Under the pieces are notes generated by a model that did not search any database, was not told the DNA's origin, and was given only the letters and a program-made list of their open reading frames with translations. A program made the position numbers and the translations under genes. A stretch of DNA of 64,000 bases from the NCBI GenBank assembly GCA_008360955.1, contig LUCM01005840.1, positions 65,943 through 129,942 of the forward strand, written 5' to 3'. Within the stretch, counting starts at the first letter, position 1. Each line of letters begins with the position of its first letter. This DNA comes from Fasciolopsis buskii. Lineage: Eukaryota > Platyhelminthes > Trematoda > Plagiorchiida > Fasciolidae. Positions 22,284 to 34,751 of this stretch are shown here, in pieces.

Positions 22284-24617
22284 GTTCCACTTCGTCCTGT
22301 ATCTCCTGTAAGTCAATCCCGTAATCTAACTGGACCTTTACGAAGCATCCCACTGCTTAAGTTCCTCATATGATTATTCTGCTACGCACCGATGATATCT
22401 ATTCGCCTCTCATTAACCACTTTGGTAAACAGTTGAAGACTAGGCAGCTCAGTTGTGAGCTTGCGTAACCCACATCCTATTAATGTTGACTATTCCAGAT
22501 TCAGTAAACAATTTAGAGAATGAGTTAAGGGATTCAGCATTCCAAACTAAAGATAGGTGTTTCTGGTAAGAATGCTTTATCGTATGTGGAGAATAATGTG
22601 GAGACACCGAGATTCGAGCGCTGATCATTTGTGTGCACTGATCACTTACACAACGCCCACATGAATAAGTCGTATAGGAGACTCGAATTAAGTATACTTC
22701 ACACTGGTGCCACCGACACCCTACACTAGCAGGAGTTACACAGATACAATATGTCACCTGATACGCGACCAATTGGCCCGATCAGCAGGACTTATGCTGC
22801 TCATTTAATGTGAAATAATGAGAAATGAAAAGAGGATGGGTCCCCAGACATTCAGTAGACCTCTGGAATGTGCAGTCTCAGTTCTTACAATCATAAACTT
22901 TGTGCCGACCTGCTTGGGCTTCGGTGGCCACTGTGGACTCCAAGAAAAGAAAACGATAAATAACAAACAAGTCAAACAGCCACACAAAAAAGACTTCAAA
23001 TGCAAAACGCCTCTGATTATGAGGCCGGGCCACATCCATTATTGTTTCAACCATTGCTTGTCGGGATCTTGCAGATCCCAACCCGGTGGTCCAACTGAAA
23101 TTTCACAGAAAAATTTCCCGGTTTAAATTTTTGCCCTCATTTACCATATAACTGACTAGCCATTTTGATTAATCTTCAAAGGAGTACCAGCCTCGGAGAA
23201 CACCGTACAGGAAGGCAATCGTTCTGTGAGAATATGCAACTGAAGCGGTAACTAATTTGCATGATATGGAGATCAAAATGCACGTATGGCTGCCATTAGA
23301 GGCATTCGCGAAGTCGACTTACTCTCATACAAGTGATAAATGCCAAACAGAAAATCATTAGCGCCTATAATCGATCGGTACACATCGCGGTCATTTCGCT
23401 GAATTCCGGTCAGTTGACTTCCCAGGGAATTTTAGTGTCTTTATGGACACGGAAGCCGGAGAGGAGCATCCGTGAGTAATTGGATAACTGGTGTCGAAAG
23501 CAGTTATTGTTTATGGTGCCTTCATAAGCTAGCGTCCGCGTTGATCTCTGTATCAGGGGGTAGGACTAGACTGGTCTATTCTATTGCCAGTGTTCGCTCG
23601 GGTTTTGATGATTGGGTCGATTCGTAAAATGGGTCCAAGGCTTCTACTAGGATAGCCTATTTTAGTGTTGATGTCCTCGCAAATTAGAAGCAAACGAGTG
23701 CAAAACGAGTGCACACGGAATGAGTACGAGTCTAAATGAATGACAATCATCGGCGGACCCGCACTACCAATGACCTTTGGCAAAATATACCAGATGAGAT
23801 GCCGCTATTTATGACAATTTTTCACGCACAAGAAACAGTTTATTGTCCGAACAGCTAAATGTGCTGATTGGTAATGGTGATTCAGTCAACTACGGCAGCA
23901 AATTCGCTTTTTAAAACAGTTAAATTGGGCGTTAGAAATGCAATAGAAAACCACAGAATTCACTAAGTGCATGGTTCTGAATGATTGGAACAAAACTCAG
24001 GAAAGCTGCAATCAGTGGTCGATTAAAAGCGGACATGATGAACAAGCATCAAAGCTTAAGTTCATTGTTTTTGACATGCACAGAACTTAAATACTGGACT
24101 GCGAACAGATGATGCCTGTCTGGGATGCAGCCCAACATTGAATGCTTGAATCTCGTGCTCAAAACGATCCGCACATGGCGTGATCTGAAGCATTTGAAAA
24201 CGAGTCATATGACAAGTAGAGTGAAGCGAGAGCTCGAAGTTGCATTTTGGCTACGAAGAGTAACCGAAAAATTGGGACACTGTGCGCGAGCTCTCGAGGA
24301 CAAATACACTTGTTTCGAAAGCTACTGAAGCAATGGGTTAGAATAGTGAATATTTGGACTTAATTAGTGAACTTGGTTCATCTATCACTTTCATTAAAGA
24401 GAAACAGGTCCATCGAGCTTCGTTTCTTGATGGCATTATATATGACTCTACCTCGAAAAGCACAAGTTCTTCGAGTTCCTGATAGAAAAGGTGCTGACGG
24501 TACCTCAGAGAATAAAACCTCGCAGTTGCGCAAATCACAGCAAGGGTTTCTCCTTAGGATTCTTAATAACCGGAACTTCTGAGCAGAAGTCTGCGTTAAT
24601 TAATCACCGGAGCATGA
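22284..24617. other. unassigned, no gene seen
   Basis: This is about 2.3 kb with short frames on both strands (22449-22772 -, 22818-23126 +, 23553-23783 -) and no recognised domain. Sequence character changes from GC-balanced repeat to AT-richer DNA. Confidence 0.4.
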
Positions 24618-24819
24618 CAAGCAGGGTCTTCCGAGAAATCCCACTCACTGCCTTCTCGTGACGGACAGGTTATTGTTGGTGAGAAAATGAAAGCGAGTGC
24701 TCGGCATTGTCCATCATGCTGACTGAGCTTTGTTAGTCAGTCTAGGGAAGATGGCTAAACCATGATTTCAAACCAGTCACAACCAGCGTACGAAACTTGA
24801 CTGCATGCTCACTTTTTAG

Positions 24820-24895
24820 TGGGCCTAGCGGCCAAGGATCATGACTCGTCCATCACACTCATGCGCCCAGTATGTGCACTGCGAACCCAGGTTTT
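24820..24895 (+). repeat. tRNA-like SINE head inside left arm
   Basis: The sequence gggcctagcgg fits an A box with one mismatch, and actgcgaaccc about 50 bases later resembles a B box. The mirror copy lies at 39193-39268 on the minus strand. It may mark the start of a SINE that forms part of the insertion splitting the RTE element in the right arm. Confidence 0.4.
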
Positions 24896-25189
24896 CTGAC
24901 TTCGTTCGAAGTGTGTGGGAATACTTACTCCGTCCCCGGTCTCTAATGCGTTTGTTTATGATGTGTTAGGGGGATGCGCCATAGAGACTGGGGCCTGCTA
25001 CACCGGGGGGACCGAAGAACATAACACTAAAAGTGGAGCAGTACAGAACCAAGCACCCCAAAAGGTGAGTGTTAAACAGCCGGAGAAGAGGCATCTATCT
25101 CCAAAGTCGACCAGAGGATGTGCATTTCGAATCTCTGGGACTAGTACGGAGACAAGAGCTGAATCCATCTGATCGCTGCTGGACAGCAC

Positions 25190-25245
25190 ATGTACATATA
25201 CATATATATATGCATGTATATATACATGTTATATATATGTAAATG
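25190..25245. repeat. TA-rich simple repeat
   Basis: An irregular run of tatata/tacata units. Its mirror image lies at 38843-38898 in the right arm. Confidence 0.8.
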
Positions 25246-25479
25246 CAAGTTCTATGAGTTCTTAAGTTAAATGAATGCATCGCGCGCACTGGACAACTAA
25301 ATGGGCTAGGAAAAGGACGTATCGCAAAATGCGCAGAAGAGCATCCAGAGTTGATAGCCTTTAAAACACCAAGCACAGAGACCAAGGTGGGAGTGCACAT
25401 AGAAAATGTAAATCCTCGTCTTTGCATGCGGAACTCCGCTTTGTTCATGCAATAAACTTGCAAAAAGCATGCATAGTTA

Positions 25480-26290
25480 GAATATATAGACGATTTTCCC
25501 CTACTGTTTGAATACTCAGGCAGGCTGCAAATTTTTCTTGATCGTCTAAACGACATCGTAGGCGTGTTTGGGATACATTTTGCACCTCCTAAGTGTAAAA
25601 TGCTGTTTCGAGACTGGATTGGCTCAAAGCCGAGCCTCGTTCTCGCAGGGGAACGGGTGGATGAGGTGGATATATTTATTTACTTGGGTGGTTGTATCTC
25701 ACCTGATGTGTTCACGCGTACAGGAGGCCTGTTTGGCGTTCGCTAATTTGAGGAATCTGTGTCGTCGGTGTCACATCTGGTGATCGATCAAAGTTTGGTT
25801 CTGAAACATGACCGTCGAGAACCGAATATGTGGGAAGACTTTTGACGTTTGAACACCCTTGTATTCATAGTATCGGTAGGATATAGTGGGAGAATTTTGT
25901 GAGTAACTCATAGGTTAGGCGTAAGGTAATGTGTCCCAGTATTCGATCCTCGGGACAGTCACTGAGTCAGGATAGATTACGGTGGTTGGGACATGTTTGG
26001 CACATCCCCATAGAATGACTGGCTGGTTTTACGCTGTCCTCTGCAGCAGGTAATGCTTGGAAGTGTTCAGTTGATGACATAGGAAAAGGTATGAAAACGT
26101 TAACCTGTGAACTGGTTCGTTCAAGTACAGTTAGACTGCCGGGTTGGGGTTCACGAGATCTCTCCGGGAGACGGTTGGAGACAATAGGTAATTTAGGCCA
26201 ATGTCACAGTTAGCGGTGATCAAAATCATTTTTCGTCTGTGTAGTTCTTCAACTTACTGTCCCGTCGTCGGTCTGCACTTCTCGTTTTTT
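25480..26290 (+). mobile_element. RTE LINE 3' fragment (left arm)
   Basis: From 25480 one frame reads EYIDDFPLLFE (catalytic box YIDD instead of YADD), then FGIHFAPPKCKMLFRDW (25567-25617) and IYLGGCISPDV. After a frame change come FANLRNLCRRCHIW and, near 25975, RLRWLGHVW. This is the thumb and C-terminal part of an RTE reverse transcriptase, without fingers or endonuclease. The mirror copy at 37798-38608 on the minus strand belongs to a longer element. Confidence 0.8.
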
Positions 26291-26359
26291 CTGTTTGGAA
26301 AGATGGTATTGTGAGGTTGGAAGCCAAACCAGAGGACGTAGGTACAAGGTTTATAGTTG

Positions 26360-26900
26360 TGCAGATTGACATTATCTCATTGCATTTGGCGGCAATCTCT
26401 ATTCGCGTACGATGTGACCACATGCGAATTGCGTCAACCAGAGTTTCGGCTGTCAACCTTGCACGAACCTCTAGGTCTGTCTGCTAATCGCCGCCTATCA
26501 GCTAGGATCCAGTCAAGCAGTGTATTGTCGGCTCCGTCTTTGAAAGCTGTATTAACCCTAGCAGATTCAGAATCGCCAAAAAAGAAGCACGTGAAACCCT
26601 GTCATACGACTGAATGTTTGTATCAATCGAATGAAAGAGATGAATTTTTGAATGTCATTCTCTTGGGTACATCACTTCTGGTTAGAGTTTCTAGTGTGTG
26701 AACTATGCACAGCTGTTGTCTCTGTATCCAGCAGTGCTCGCACACTGATTGGGGCATCCAGGGCGAAGACGGACATCTGCCTGGCGGGAGCGGATTCGGT
26801 GAAATTCCAGTGTGAGAATAGAAATGGAGCTTCACCCACGAATACCTGCAGGTATGCCCGAACGTAGGTCCCGTTGAATAAAAGCATATTTCGCGTGAAT
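26360..26900 (-). mobile_element. RTE LINE endonuclease fragment
   Basis: On the minus strand the middle of an APE endonuclease is readable: a frame containing SGDSESARVNTAFKDGADNT and then LLDWILADRRRL (plus about 26500-26535), ending in CKVDSRNSG near 26430. This is the same region as ADWILVDSRL in the 14-kb copy. Stops interrupt it. It abuts the inner end of the left arm. Confidence 0.65.
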
Positions 26901-27359
26901 ACGAGTAACATGAATCATTCGAAAGGGGAACTGCTCCGTGCGATGGAATTCCACTGTTGTGAAGGAGACGAGTGCGAAACGTTCATTGTAAAAGCAGTCA
27001 TGTTCATATGTATGGGCTGGGGACTATTGTACTCCTCGGACGCCTGGTTCAAATAGGCCTATTCATTTGAGTATGGATCCCTTAACTTTGAGCGATCTGC
27101 AAGGCAGCGGAGTTATTCCAGACTAGCTGGTGGCCGGTTGGTCGGTTCGTGCGCCTTATCTGGAGAACCTTGCTAGGTCAGTGGAATGCGAAAAGGTTTA
27201 ATGGGCTTATTTAATTGGGGGTCCACACTCGCGACGTGACACTGCCACCAGCGGGCTCTTGTGGTATTTTTAGAGAACGCTTCGCAGGCAAAAACACCAC
27301 ACCGCCTTTGATTGTCCGCGGCCGTTTATGCCGCGGGGCTTGGACCACCTTATTCACGG
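26901..27359. other. unassigned between LINE fragments
   Basis: No product is recognised. The GC-rich stretch with gtccgcggccg near 27313 is probably part of the 5' region of the next RTE copy. Confidence 0.35.
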
Positions 27360-30300
27360 CTAACCACCATTCCATTGCCCGCAACTCAGGGACGGACCTG
27401 GTAGCGTAGAGCTCTGCCCTGAGTCCTGCCTGGAACTTATTCTCCAGACTATTGAGACCTAACGTACCTGTCTTGTCTCTCAGTCCCCCAACTGTTCAAC
27501 AGCCTCAGATTGATCACCCACATATGTCTTTTATTCAACTGTTGTCTTCTATCTCCAACCGTCTTTTCCGCCTCTGCCTGCTCATAATGCTGCCATTGGC
27601 AACATTTCCGATGCTCACATGGACTCATTGTCAAATGGTGTCGCAGTTAACCCCCAGTCTGATAGCCTACATTTTCTCAAATCTCATCAGCCTATGATTC
27701 TCGGCTCATTCAATGTCCGTACTCTCGCGAAAGCTGGTCAAGATACGTTTAATGCTGACAATGAATTTACCGGCAGTTGACGTCCGTTGCGTCAATGCAG
27801 CACGAATTCAGGTTTGGAATAATGTAATTCAACTAGCTCCACCTAATAACTCACCAAGATAATTTCTGAGCACCACGGGAAATGAAACAGCTCGGGCTGC
27901 CGTTCACCAGGATGTAGGAGTAGTCTTCAGTGACAAGACTGAAGCAGACGTTTCAGACGAGATCCCGTTTATTAATCACTTATGCATAGTAGAACTCCAA
28001 GGGTTATTAAGAATAGCTGTGTTAAGCGCAGCTAGTTTGTCATTTCGGCATACTTCCCAACAGACTGTAACACTGGAATGTGGAAGGGTGAGTTTTACGA
28101 TGAACTCATCCCCCGTTCGCAACATCAAGGGCTGTGACATTGCAATGGTAGCAAGTGATTCTAATATGCAAGTTGGAAACCTCAGTGCATCGGAAGCTTG
28201 CTTAGGTGGACATTGCCCGTTGCCCGTTGCCGGTTCAGTGTACGCAACGAGGCAGGTTTCTCCAGTTTTGTACAGACATCCGGTCGTTCTTGTCTGGAAC
28301 GAATTTCCGGGACAGTTCGCATCGCAGAGTGATATGGAGCTCTAACTCTACGGGCAATCCAAGTCAGGCTGATCATATCACAACGAGTTACCGCTGGCGC
28401 GGTGCTGTCCAAACTGTCCCTGGCACCGGTCGACACAAGTAGAATCGGACCATGTACCGGTTTTAATTCGATTTTTGTTGCAGACTAATGGCCATTGACA
28501 CAAACCACAATCCCGGTTGACTGTAGAACGTCTAATTGGACTGTTCGCATTAATTATGAACAAAATGTATCAGACTTGGCAAGAACTCCAGCGGGTATCA
28601 TTTTTGACTAGCAGTGGGACCATATCAATCAAGTAATGCCCTTGGCAGCAAGTTTCGATTGCAGTCATAAACCCGTTTTTCCTCAGAGACAATGAGTTTC
28701 TCGAGAATCGCTGAGTCTAATGGACCAAAAGCGTCAGCTCCCTAATTGTAGTAAAGTGAATAAAATATGCCCACATCTACGACGCTAATTGAGGATAGGA
28801 CCGTAAAAACTGGTAGGCGAAGAAATGGAAGTACCAGCTGCTTCAGGTAACGGTCAGAGACTACTTAAGCCTATAGGTGACATCGGAGGACGACGAACTT
28901 CGGTTAATGAAATTGTGAGTGATGGATACGAAGAGTCCATTCATAGTAATCATCAAAAGCTCGACCGTTAGGCTGAATACTTCCAGAAGCAATTTAGCTG
29001 GCTGCTCGCTAATGTAGTTCCTCCAATGTCAGTAACTAAATTTTTGTGAGGCGTCCCTTGGCCCCCAAACCCAAATGGGAGTAGAGTCGAGGATTCGACT
29101 AATGAAGGGAGGTAAGTCGGTCGGTCTCGACGAACTACTCGGAGTTTGTTTCAAATTAGGTGGACTGTTCACTTACCTCCTTGACTCTTTATGTTTGGAA
29201 CGAGTGGTGTGTTCCGCTACCATGGGGTGGGTCAGTTATTTTCCTTATTTTCAAGCAATGGCTTTAGCGATCATAACCGTAGTTTCATTCCAGTAGTTAC
29301 GAAAACCTCTCCGTTGGTAATGCTGCGTTTTTTGACGCCGATTAACGCGAGCAACCTCCCTGAAAAGCAGACCGAATTCCCTCCATGTCTAGGCTGCACT
29401 GACTAGATTTTCGCTTTTCTCCAGCTTCTTGAATCACACCACACACCGTCTCCGACAGTCGTGATTTTCTTTTTACTTGAAAGACTCCTATGGTTTATTC
29501 GAAAGAGGAGCGCTATTCAGTGCTCTTCGTCGGAACCATACATCTAGCCATATAAAGGTATACGATTGATTATCAAGTTCATTCGAAACAGCCAACGTTG
29601 TTTGATAAAGCCGTCCCATCACTTCGGTCTTGTTCATCTTCTTCATCGACGAGGCAGTGGAAGATGTTTTGGGAAATCTCCAAGGTATGGGCGTCGAACT
29701 GGGGAATGTGAGAGAAGCTGTGTGACTTAAATTACGCTGAAGACCTCCTCTAATCTGCATAACGAGCACTAGACAGACTGGTGAGGACTCCAGTTCCTTT
29801 CGGCTTGTGCTTTTCACCTTCAGTGTAAAGTACTGTTACGAGACTGAAGGGTAGTAGTTCCGAACTGGATACTGAATGGAGAACTAACGATTGTCGACCG
29901 TTTCAGTTATCTCGGCAGCTGCTTGGCAAAGGATGACAAACTCGGTCGTAGAGGTAGGCACGCATATACCCAGTGCTTGAGAAGTGTACGCTGGGCTGGT
30001 ATTTCATTGAAATGGAGAGGTTGTGTAATGTCCGAAGATGTGCTCATTTTTTACTGTGGTTGCGAGACGTGGAGTTTGTATGCTGAAGGTGTCTGTTACT
30101 TGGAGGTTTTCGATCATTGATGTTTGCGCGGTACTGCTAGGACCGGATAAAGTGACCGCGTGTGTGTGGAGGTCAAGATACTAGTGTTGAGTGCCTGTTT
30201 CATAAATGTCTTATCAGAACACATCAAGCTTAGTGAAATTTGTTGATGTATTCACTTGTTATGGCATACACTCGTCCACCGTACCGTGTTCTACTTTGCG

Positions 30301-30545
30301 TTCCTCCCACGGAGTTGAAAAAGCCATGTAGAGGTCAGCAGACCTCGTGGCAACAAGGGATTAGAACAGATGCAACGAATTTAGCCCGAGAAGTTGTCTC
30401 ATCATCTTGGTTGGGGCCCAAAAGACCCGTGGACCAGCGGCCTGGAGACAATGAAGGATACGATAGCAAACCGTGAAAACTGGTGTTCATTTTCCATTGC
30501 TTGGCAGTCATGGATTGATTTGGATCGTTTTTTGTTTCTAATTTT
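27360..30545 (+). mobile_element. RTE LINE, long decayed copy
   Basis: This copy runs in register with the 14-17.5 kb element but is older. The endonuclease start FNVRTLAKAGQ is at about 27709-27741. AYFPTDCN and GEFYDELI follow near 28050-28110, and ASEACL near 28185. In the RT, the catalytic box reads LNYAEDLL (near 29730), with Asp changed to Glu. The C-terminal part gives CGCETWSLY (near 30055) and LGWGPKDPWTSGLETM (30405-30455), the family's tail. Every domain has stops. It lies wholly within the centre of the inverted repeat. Confidence 0.85.
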
Positions 30546-31575
30546 AACAGCTCTGCTAGCCGATGGTTGTAAGCACAGGTTGCCCATCTTACCTTGGTAT
30601 TGGTGCCACCTTGCGTTTAGCATGTGATGGTCATATTTCATCTTTTCAACAATTGGCCTGGTTATATGACATTTTCCAGAAATTTGCGAGTGTTTCAGTG
30701 GCATTATCTTTTTGTCCCTTAATTTCGTACATGAGACTAAGTAGCGTCCGTCTTTATGATTGTCAAAAATACTGTCACAGTTTTCACCACTGAGCTGAGA
30801 GTTAGTACTTCGAGGTGAATCGCTAACCATCAAGAAGTATGCACTGTTTCTTGTTTTGTTTGCAAAAGCACAAAAATAAGACAGTAAAGTGGGCACGAAC
30901 ACCTACGGACTGTGTGTATTGTCAAAGATATTCGGACTGTTTTCCGCAAAACAGTGGGACCATACACTGTATTTGCCTTTTCGCTTGTTTTCGTCAATCG
31001 TGCATTTGTTTCCTAAGTGAAAAATATTGATCTGATGTCTTAATTCGTGCTTATATTCTGCGTTGAACGGTCGATTTATTCACAAACCTTTTACGATTCA
31101 CATGGATCTGGAATGTGTGCAATTTTTTAAAATCCTGCTCTTTCACTCTCAAGCAGTATGCGAGTGCTGGTAGCCAAATTACTAATCGAAGTAAATTCAC
31201 ACGTGTAAACTATGACCATTGATCACTAATTTCGAAAGACTTTTTGGCAGAAGTCAGTAGAAAATTAACCAAAATTTCGGATACGAATACTGTTTGTGGG
31301 TCACCTCTTTTCATTTGAAAAGACGTGTACTGCTGAGACACCCACTCCTTACAAAATGGAGAGCGGTTGTGAGGAAATCACTGCCAGTAATTCGGAAGAG
31401 TTCGGATAAGTGCACATCTTGATCAGGAATACTACAATCGCATCTGGTAAATAATCACGAATTATGTAATGAAGGGAAGGTCTCAGTTGTCGAGAGTGAA
31501 ATGTAGCTGTTATGGAATCTATCGCTTTGTACAAAAACTGTCAAATTAAGTAAGGTGATTGTCGCATGTATGCAA

Positions 31576-31815
31576 TGACAGTACTTATCGGTGAACATTC
31601 CGCGCAAACTCATCACATTGTTTCATCGACCAGAGCCGAACTACAAACAGTTAGGGTTTGCCAAGGTGAAGAAAATGTTAGATGTCGCTGAATGGAATTC
31701 CCCTTACCTGACCCCATCTGCACAAACAATAAATACATCACATTCTCCTCGGAAATCTGTGAGTAAAGATAGGCTCATATGTTATTATGACGACGAGAAC
31801 TCAAACGTCAGATGA
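31576..31815 (+). CDS. candidate exon, unknown protein
   Basis: An open frame follows an acceptor-like tgcaatgacag and reads YLSVNIPRKLITLFHRPEPN, then GFAKVKKMLDVAEWNSPY, ending DDENSNVR before a stop. The mixed charged and polar composition is more protein-like than the neighbouring frames, but there is no recognised domain, no clear donor and no partner exon. It could be chance. Confidence 0.2.
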
Positions 31816-32939
31816 AGCTACAGCATATTCGCAACAAAATTGAAGGTTATAACAGTTCAGTGTAATTCACTGTTGACTTCAGGCTGATATCTAGTTCAAC
31901 TGGATTATGTAGACGATGAACCTACTTAATATATGCTCAACTGACTTTTGCTTTCGACTTGAAAACATGAAAAGTGATTCTAGATGTAGTAGGTTTAGGG
32001 AAATCTTTGTTTCAAAAACATTCAAATTAGAATGTGATGTTCGAAAATGCATCTTCCGCGGCTCGTTTTCATCCATCGGAGAATGAAGGAAAACTGGCGC
32101 GAGAACGGAATTCTCTCTTGTTTGCCACACAACTAGAAGTTTTTTGACCCATGGTTACGTAGAATGGAGACCATAATCAGTCAGCGGTTGCATCACTCCA
32201 GTTTTGACAACACCCGAGGCTGGCATATAGTATTCCGGTGATGCTGAAGTTAAAAAGACAAGGCTTTGCATACGGATTGCTAGCACGTTGGAAGGAAAGA
32301 GAAATGGATATGTGGGTGGTCAGCACGAGAGTTATGAAAGTAGTACCTTGAAAGCTGTGACAATAAACCATGAACAGTGGAAGAAAGTGAGAGAAGAGTT
32401 GAAAAAAATGCAATCATCCACCTGACCACTTTGAAAAGTCCGACTGACAAATGCTACTGGAAACGGACTTCATTTGCAGCACTAGAATCGCTAAACTGGG
32501 TGAACGACGTGACATGCTGATGCATAAAAACAAAATTGATAGCGAACAAATTGATTTCCTATAGAACGTCTCTGTCGATTTTCAAAACTGATTGAATGAA
32601 GGTATTGCGGTTTGTAGGTCTTGGAAGACGCTTTCACGTGGGTGCTTGGTCGGAAAGCTTTGTCATGAGTAAATCGGCGAAGCAGCCTTCATACAGATTG
32701 AACGCAGCTTCGAATGGTACATGGTACGTACTCCTTCGTTCAGAGTTAGTCTGGCTTTAATTCGTTGTTAGCTGGGTCTTTTTGACCGAATATAGAATGA
32801 TTCGGGGAGACGGAGAAACAGCTTTGACAATTTTGTCACGTTCACATTGTTCTACCACATCCTCTGAATATTCTCAGCCAAAATAAGCCTTGAAGTGAAG
32901 CCGACTTGCACTTTACCCAAAACAAGAAGTTCCAGCTGA

Positions 32940-33076
32940 CTCCACAAGCCGGGAACAGAATCTGTGTATTGGAATTCTCAAACTACCCGTCAGAAATATC
33001 AGGTTTACGAGTGAACATATTCAACAAAAACATTCCAGGAGATACAGAACCAAGCTTTCCGGAAGTAGATGCAAAG
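32940..33076 (+). CDS. candidate exon, unknown protein
   Basis: The frame includes NRICVLEFSNYPSEISGLRV and a later PSFPEVDAKG, ending at a donor-like aaagggtgac. It might be a strand-rich extracellular module, but an overlapping minus frame (33021-33248) looks equally plausible. No family is recognised. Confidence 0.17.
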
Positions 33077-34681
33077 GGTGACAAACAGTGCAAAATAAAA
33101 AAGAAACACAAATGACTTTATTGGAGTTAAGTTTTAGCTCGACATCATCTAAGGTGTCTCCAATTAGATTAGGAACATAGATTTCCATGCTAGGTGGATG
33201 GTAGTGAGACCTGCACACGCGATACTGGGACGCTAGTGACTTAGACATACTTCAATCCATGTGATCAGGAGTTGCATTTAAACTGACGGAAATTTTCGAA
33301 ATCATTGAAGTAGTACCTTTTGCTGTTTTTCACTTAACTGAAACCAATCGGGCACTTCCACATCAAGCAAAGAGCTACCGCAAGCTGGAAAGGGTAGTGG
33401 GGGTGAAAATTTCATTTCTATTTAAATCTCGGGGACCTACTGAACTGTGTTTATCATACATCTGACCGGGTCTCGTCAGTTGCCTTCCGAATGTTGTACG
33501 CTCCCCATGGCCCTGAAGGAAATGTAGTAGTTCTAAGTCTTTCTCGCTCGATGTTTGAATGAGCAAAAGTGGAAAAAACAGCATTCACTGGTGCACCTGG
33601 CTGGTTCAACCACGGTGATCGACACTGAGCCAAAAGGCTCAAGTTACAACAGATGAGACTTCCACCTAATTTTCACACAGAAAACTTGGGTAGCAATATG
33701 AAACTCGTTTTCTTCCGAAGAATAAGCTCCATTTTGGGAAGTCTTTGGGCATTAAAAAGTTGCACTTGACGAATTCACTGTTTATTTGTTGCTGTTTCCA
33801 AAAGGCTTCCAATCTAATAAATTCATTGCCGAATGAAGTGTTATATGATAAGGATTAGGTTTCCCAGTTGAATTTCGTCAATTTTCTAATTCCCTACCGG
33901 TGCATATCCTTCAGTCATGCATCAGTGATGACGAGGTTAATACGGGTTGTTGTATAGGCATATTTTTGCGGATTGCCTGCGAACTTATCTTGAGTTATTG
34001 GAACTGAGTGGAAACGTTACACTCATTAACTTTCTGTATTCCAGTACAGCGTAGCTGTGAAAACTAGGCTGTTTTAAGGACTGTGGTGCATATGAATTGT
34101 GACTAAGATGATCATTGACAGGTGAGGAGCGGGTTTGCTTACGACCTACGGCAGACTGGTCAGTCAGCATCGTTTGTAAAAGATATTGTTTTATTGCAAG
34201 TGTAATGTGCTGTATGGAAACACAATAGAGCCGGTCTTGATTCCCAGTATTGCGTTCCAGCCTCTTACAGGTCTAAAAAATATTACATCTTTGAGTTAAA
34301 AGTAAGATAAATAATAAAACTTCTATACGTTTTAGCATTTCGTGTACATTTTCACACTTATTTAATCCTGCTATCCGGTACTGAGTAGGGATTGATTTTC
34401 TCTTTCTAATGATAAATCAAACTTTCCAGCTAGAACACAGAAACGATGTAGCGAGCGTGGTAACTACTACTCACCTATTCCGGTTCTGTGTTTACAAAAC
34501 AACATCTATGCATATTAAAATAAGCCATCATCTAGTTGTTGGTCTTATCCCTTGTGAAAATTTCCATGCTTCTTCCCGAATCCCGAACTTAAAGAACCAA
34601 TTTGTGACTAATTATCATTTACAAACCATCATTCACACGGCGGATGCTATTTAAGTTTCAGACATTCAAACATTCGTAACA

Positions 34682-34751
34682 GACAGTGGCCGAGGGAATA
34701 GGGCAGTGAATTTTGGATGTAAAGGTAGCAGGTTCAAATCATTCCACTGCC
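34682..34751 (+). repeat. tRNA-like sequence (pseudogene or SINE head)
   Basis: The 5' gacagtg can pair with the 3' cactgcc in six of seven positions, like an acceptor stem. tggccgaggga fits an A box and ggttcaaatca a B box. The T stem pairs poorly and I cannot fix an anticodon, so a functional tRNA is unlikely. It is a tRNA pseudogene or the head of a SINE. Confidence 0.45.

Larger units (their letters stand above)
24618..26351 (+). repeat. left arm of 1,734-bp inverted repeat
   Basis: This arm is the exact reverse complement of 37737-39470: positions x and 64088-x pair throughout, with no mismatch in any segment I compared and no indel. It contains a tRNA-like head at 24820-24895, a TA-rich tract at about 25190-25245, and the C-terminal RT part of an RTE element (25480-26290). 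Confidence 0.97.

Noticed and set aside
25095..25556. 153-codon minus frame, also at 38532-38993 on +
   Set aside because: It includes the translated TA-rich repeat (IYIYITCIYTCIY…) and lies antisense to RTE sequence. Its duplication only reflects the inverted repeat.
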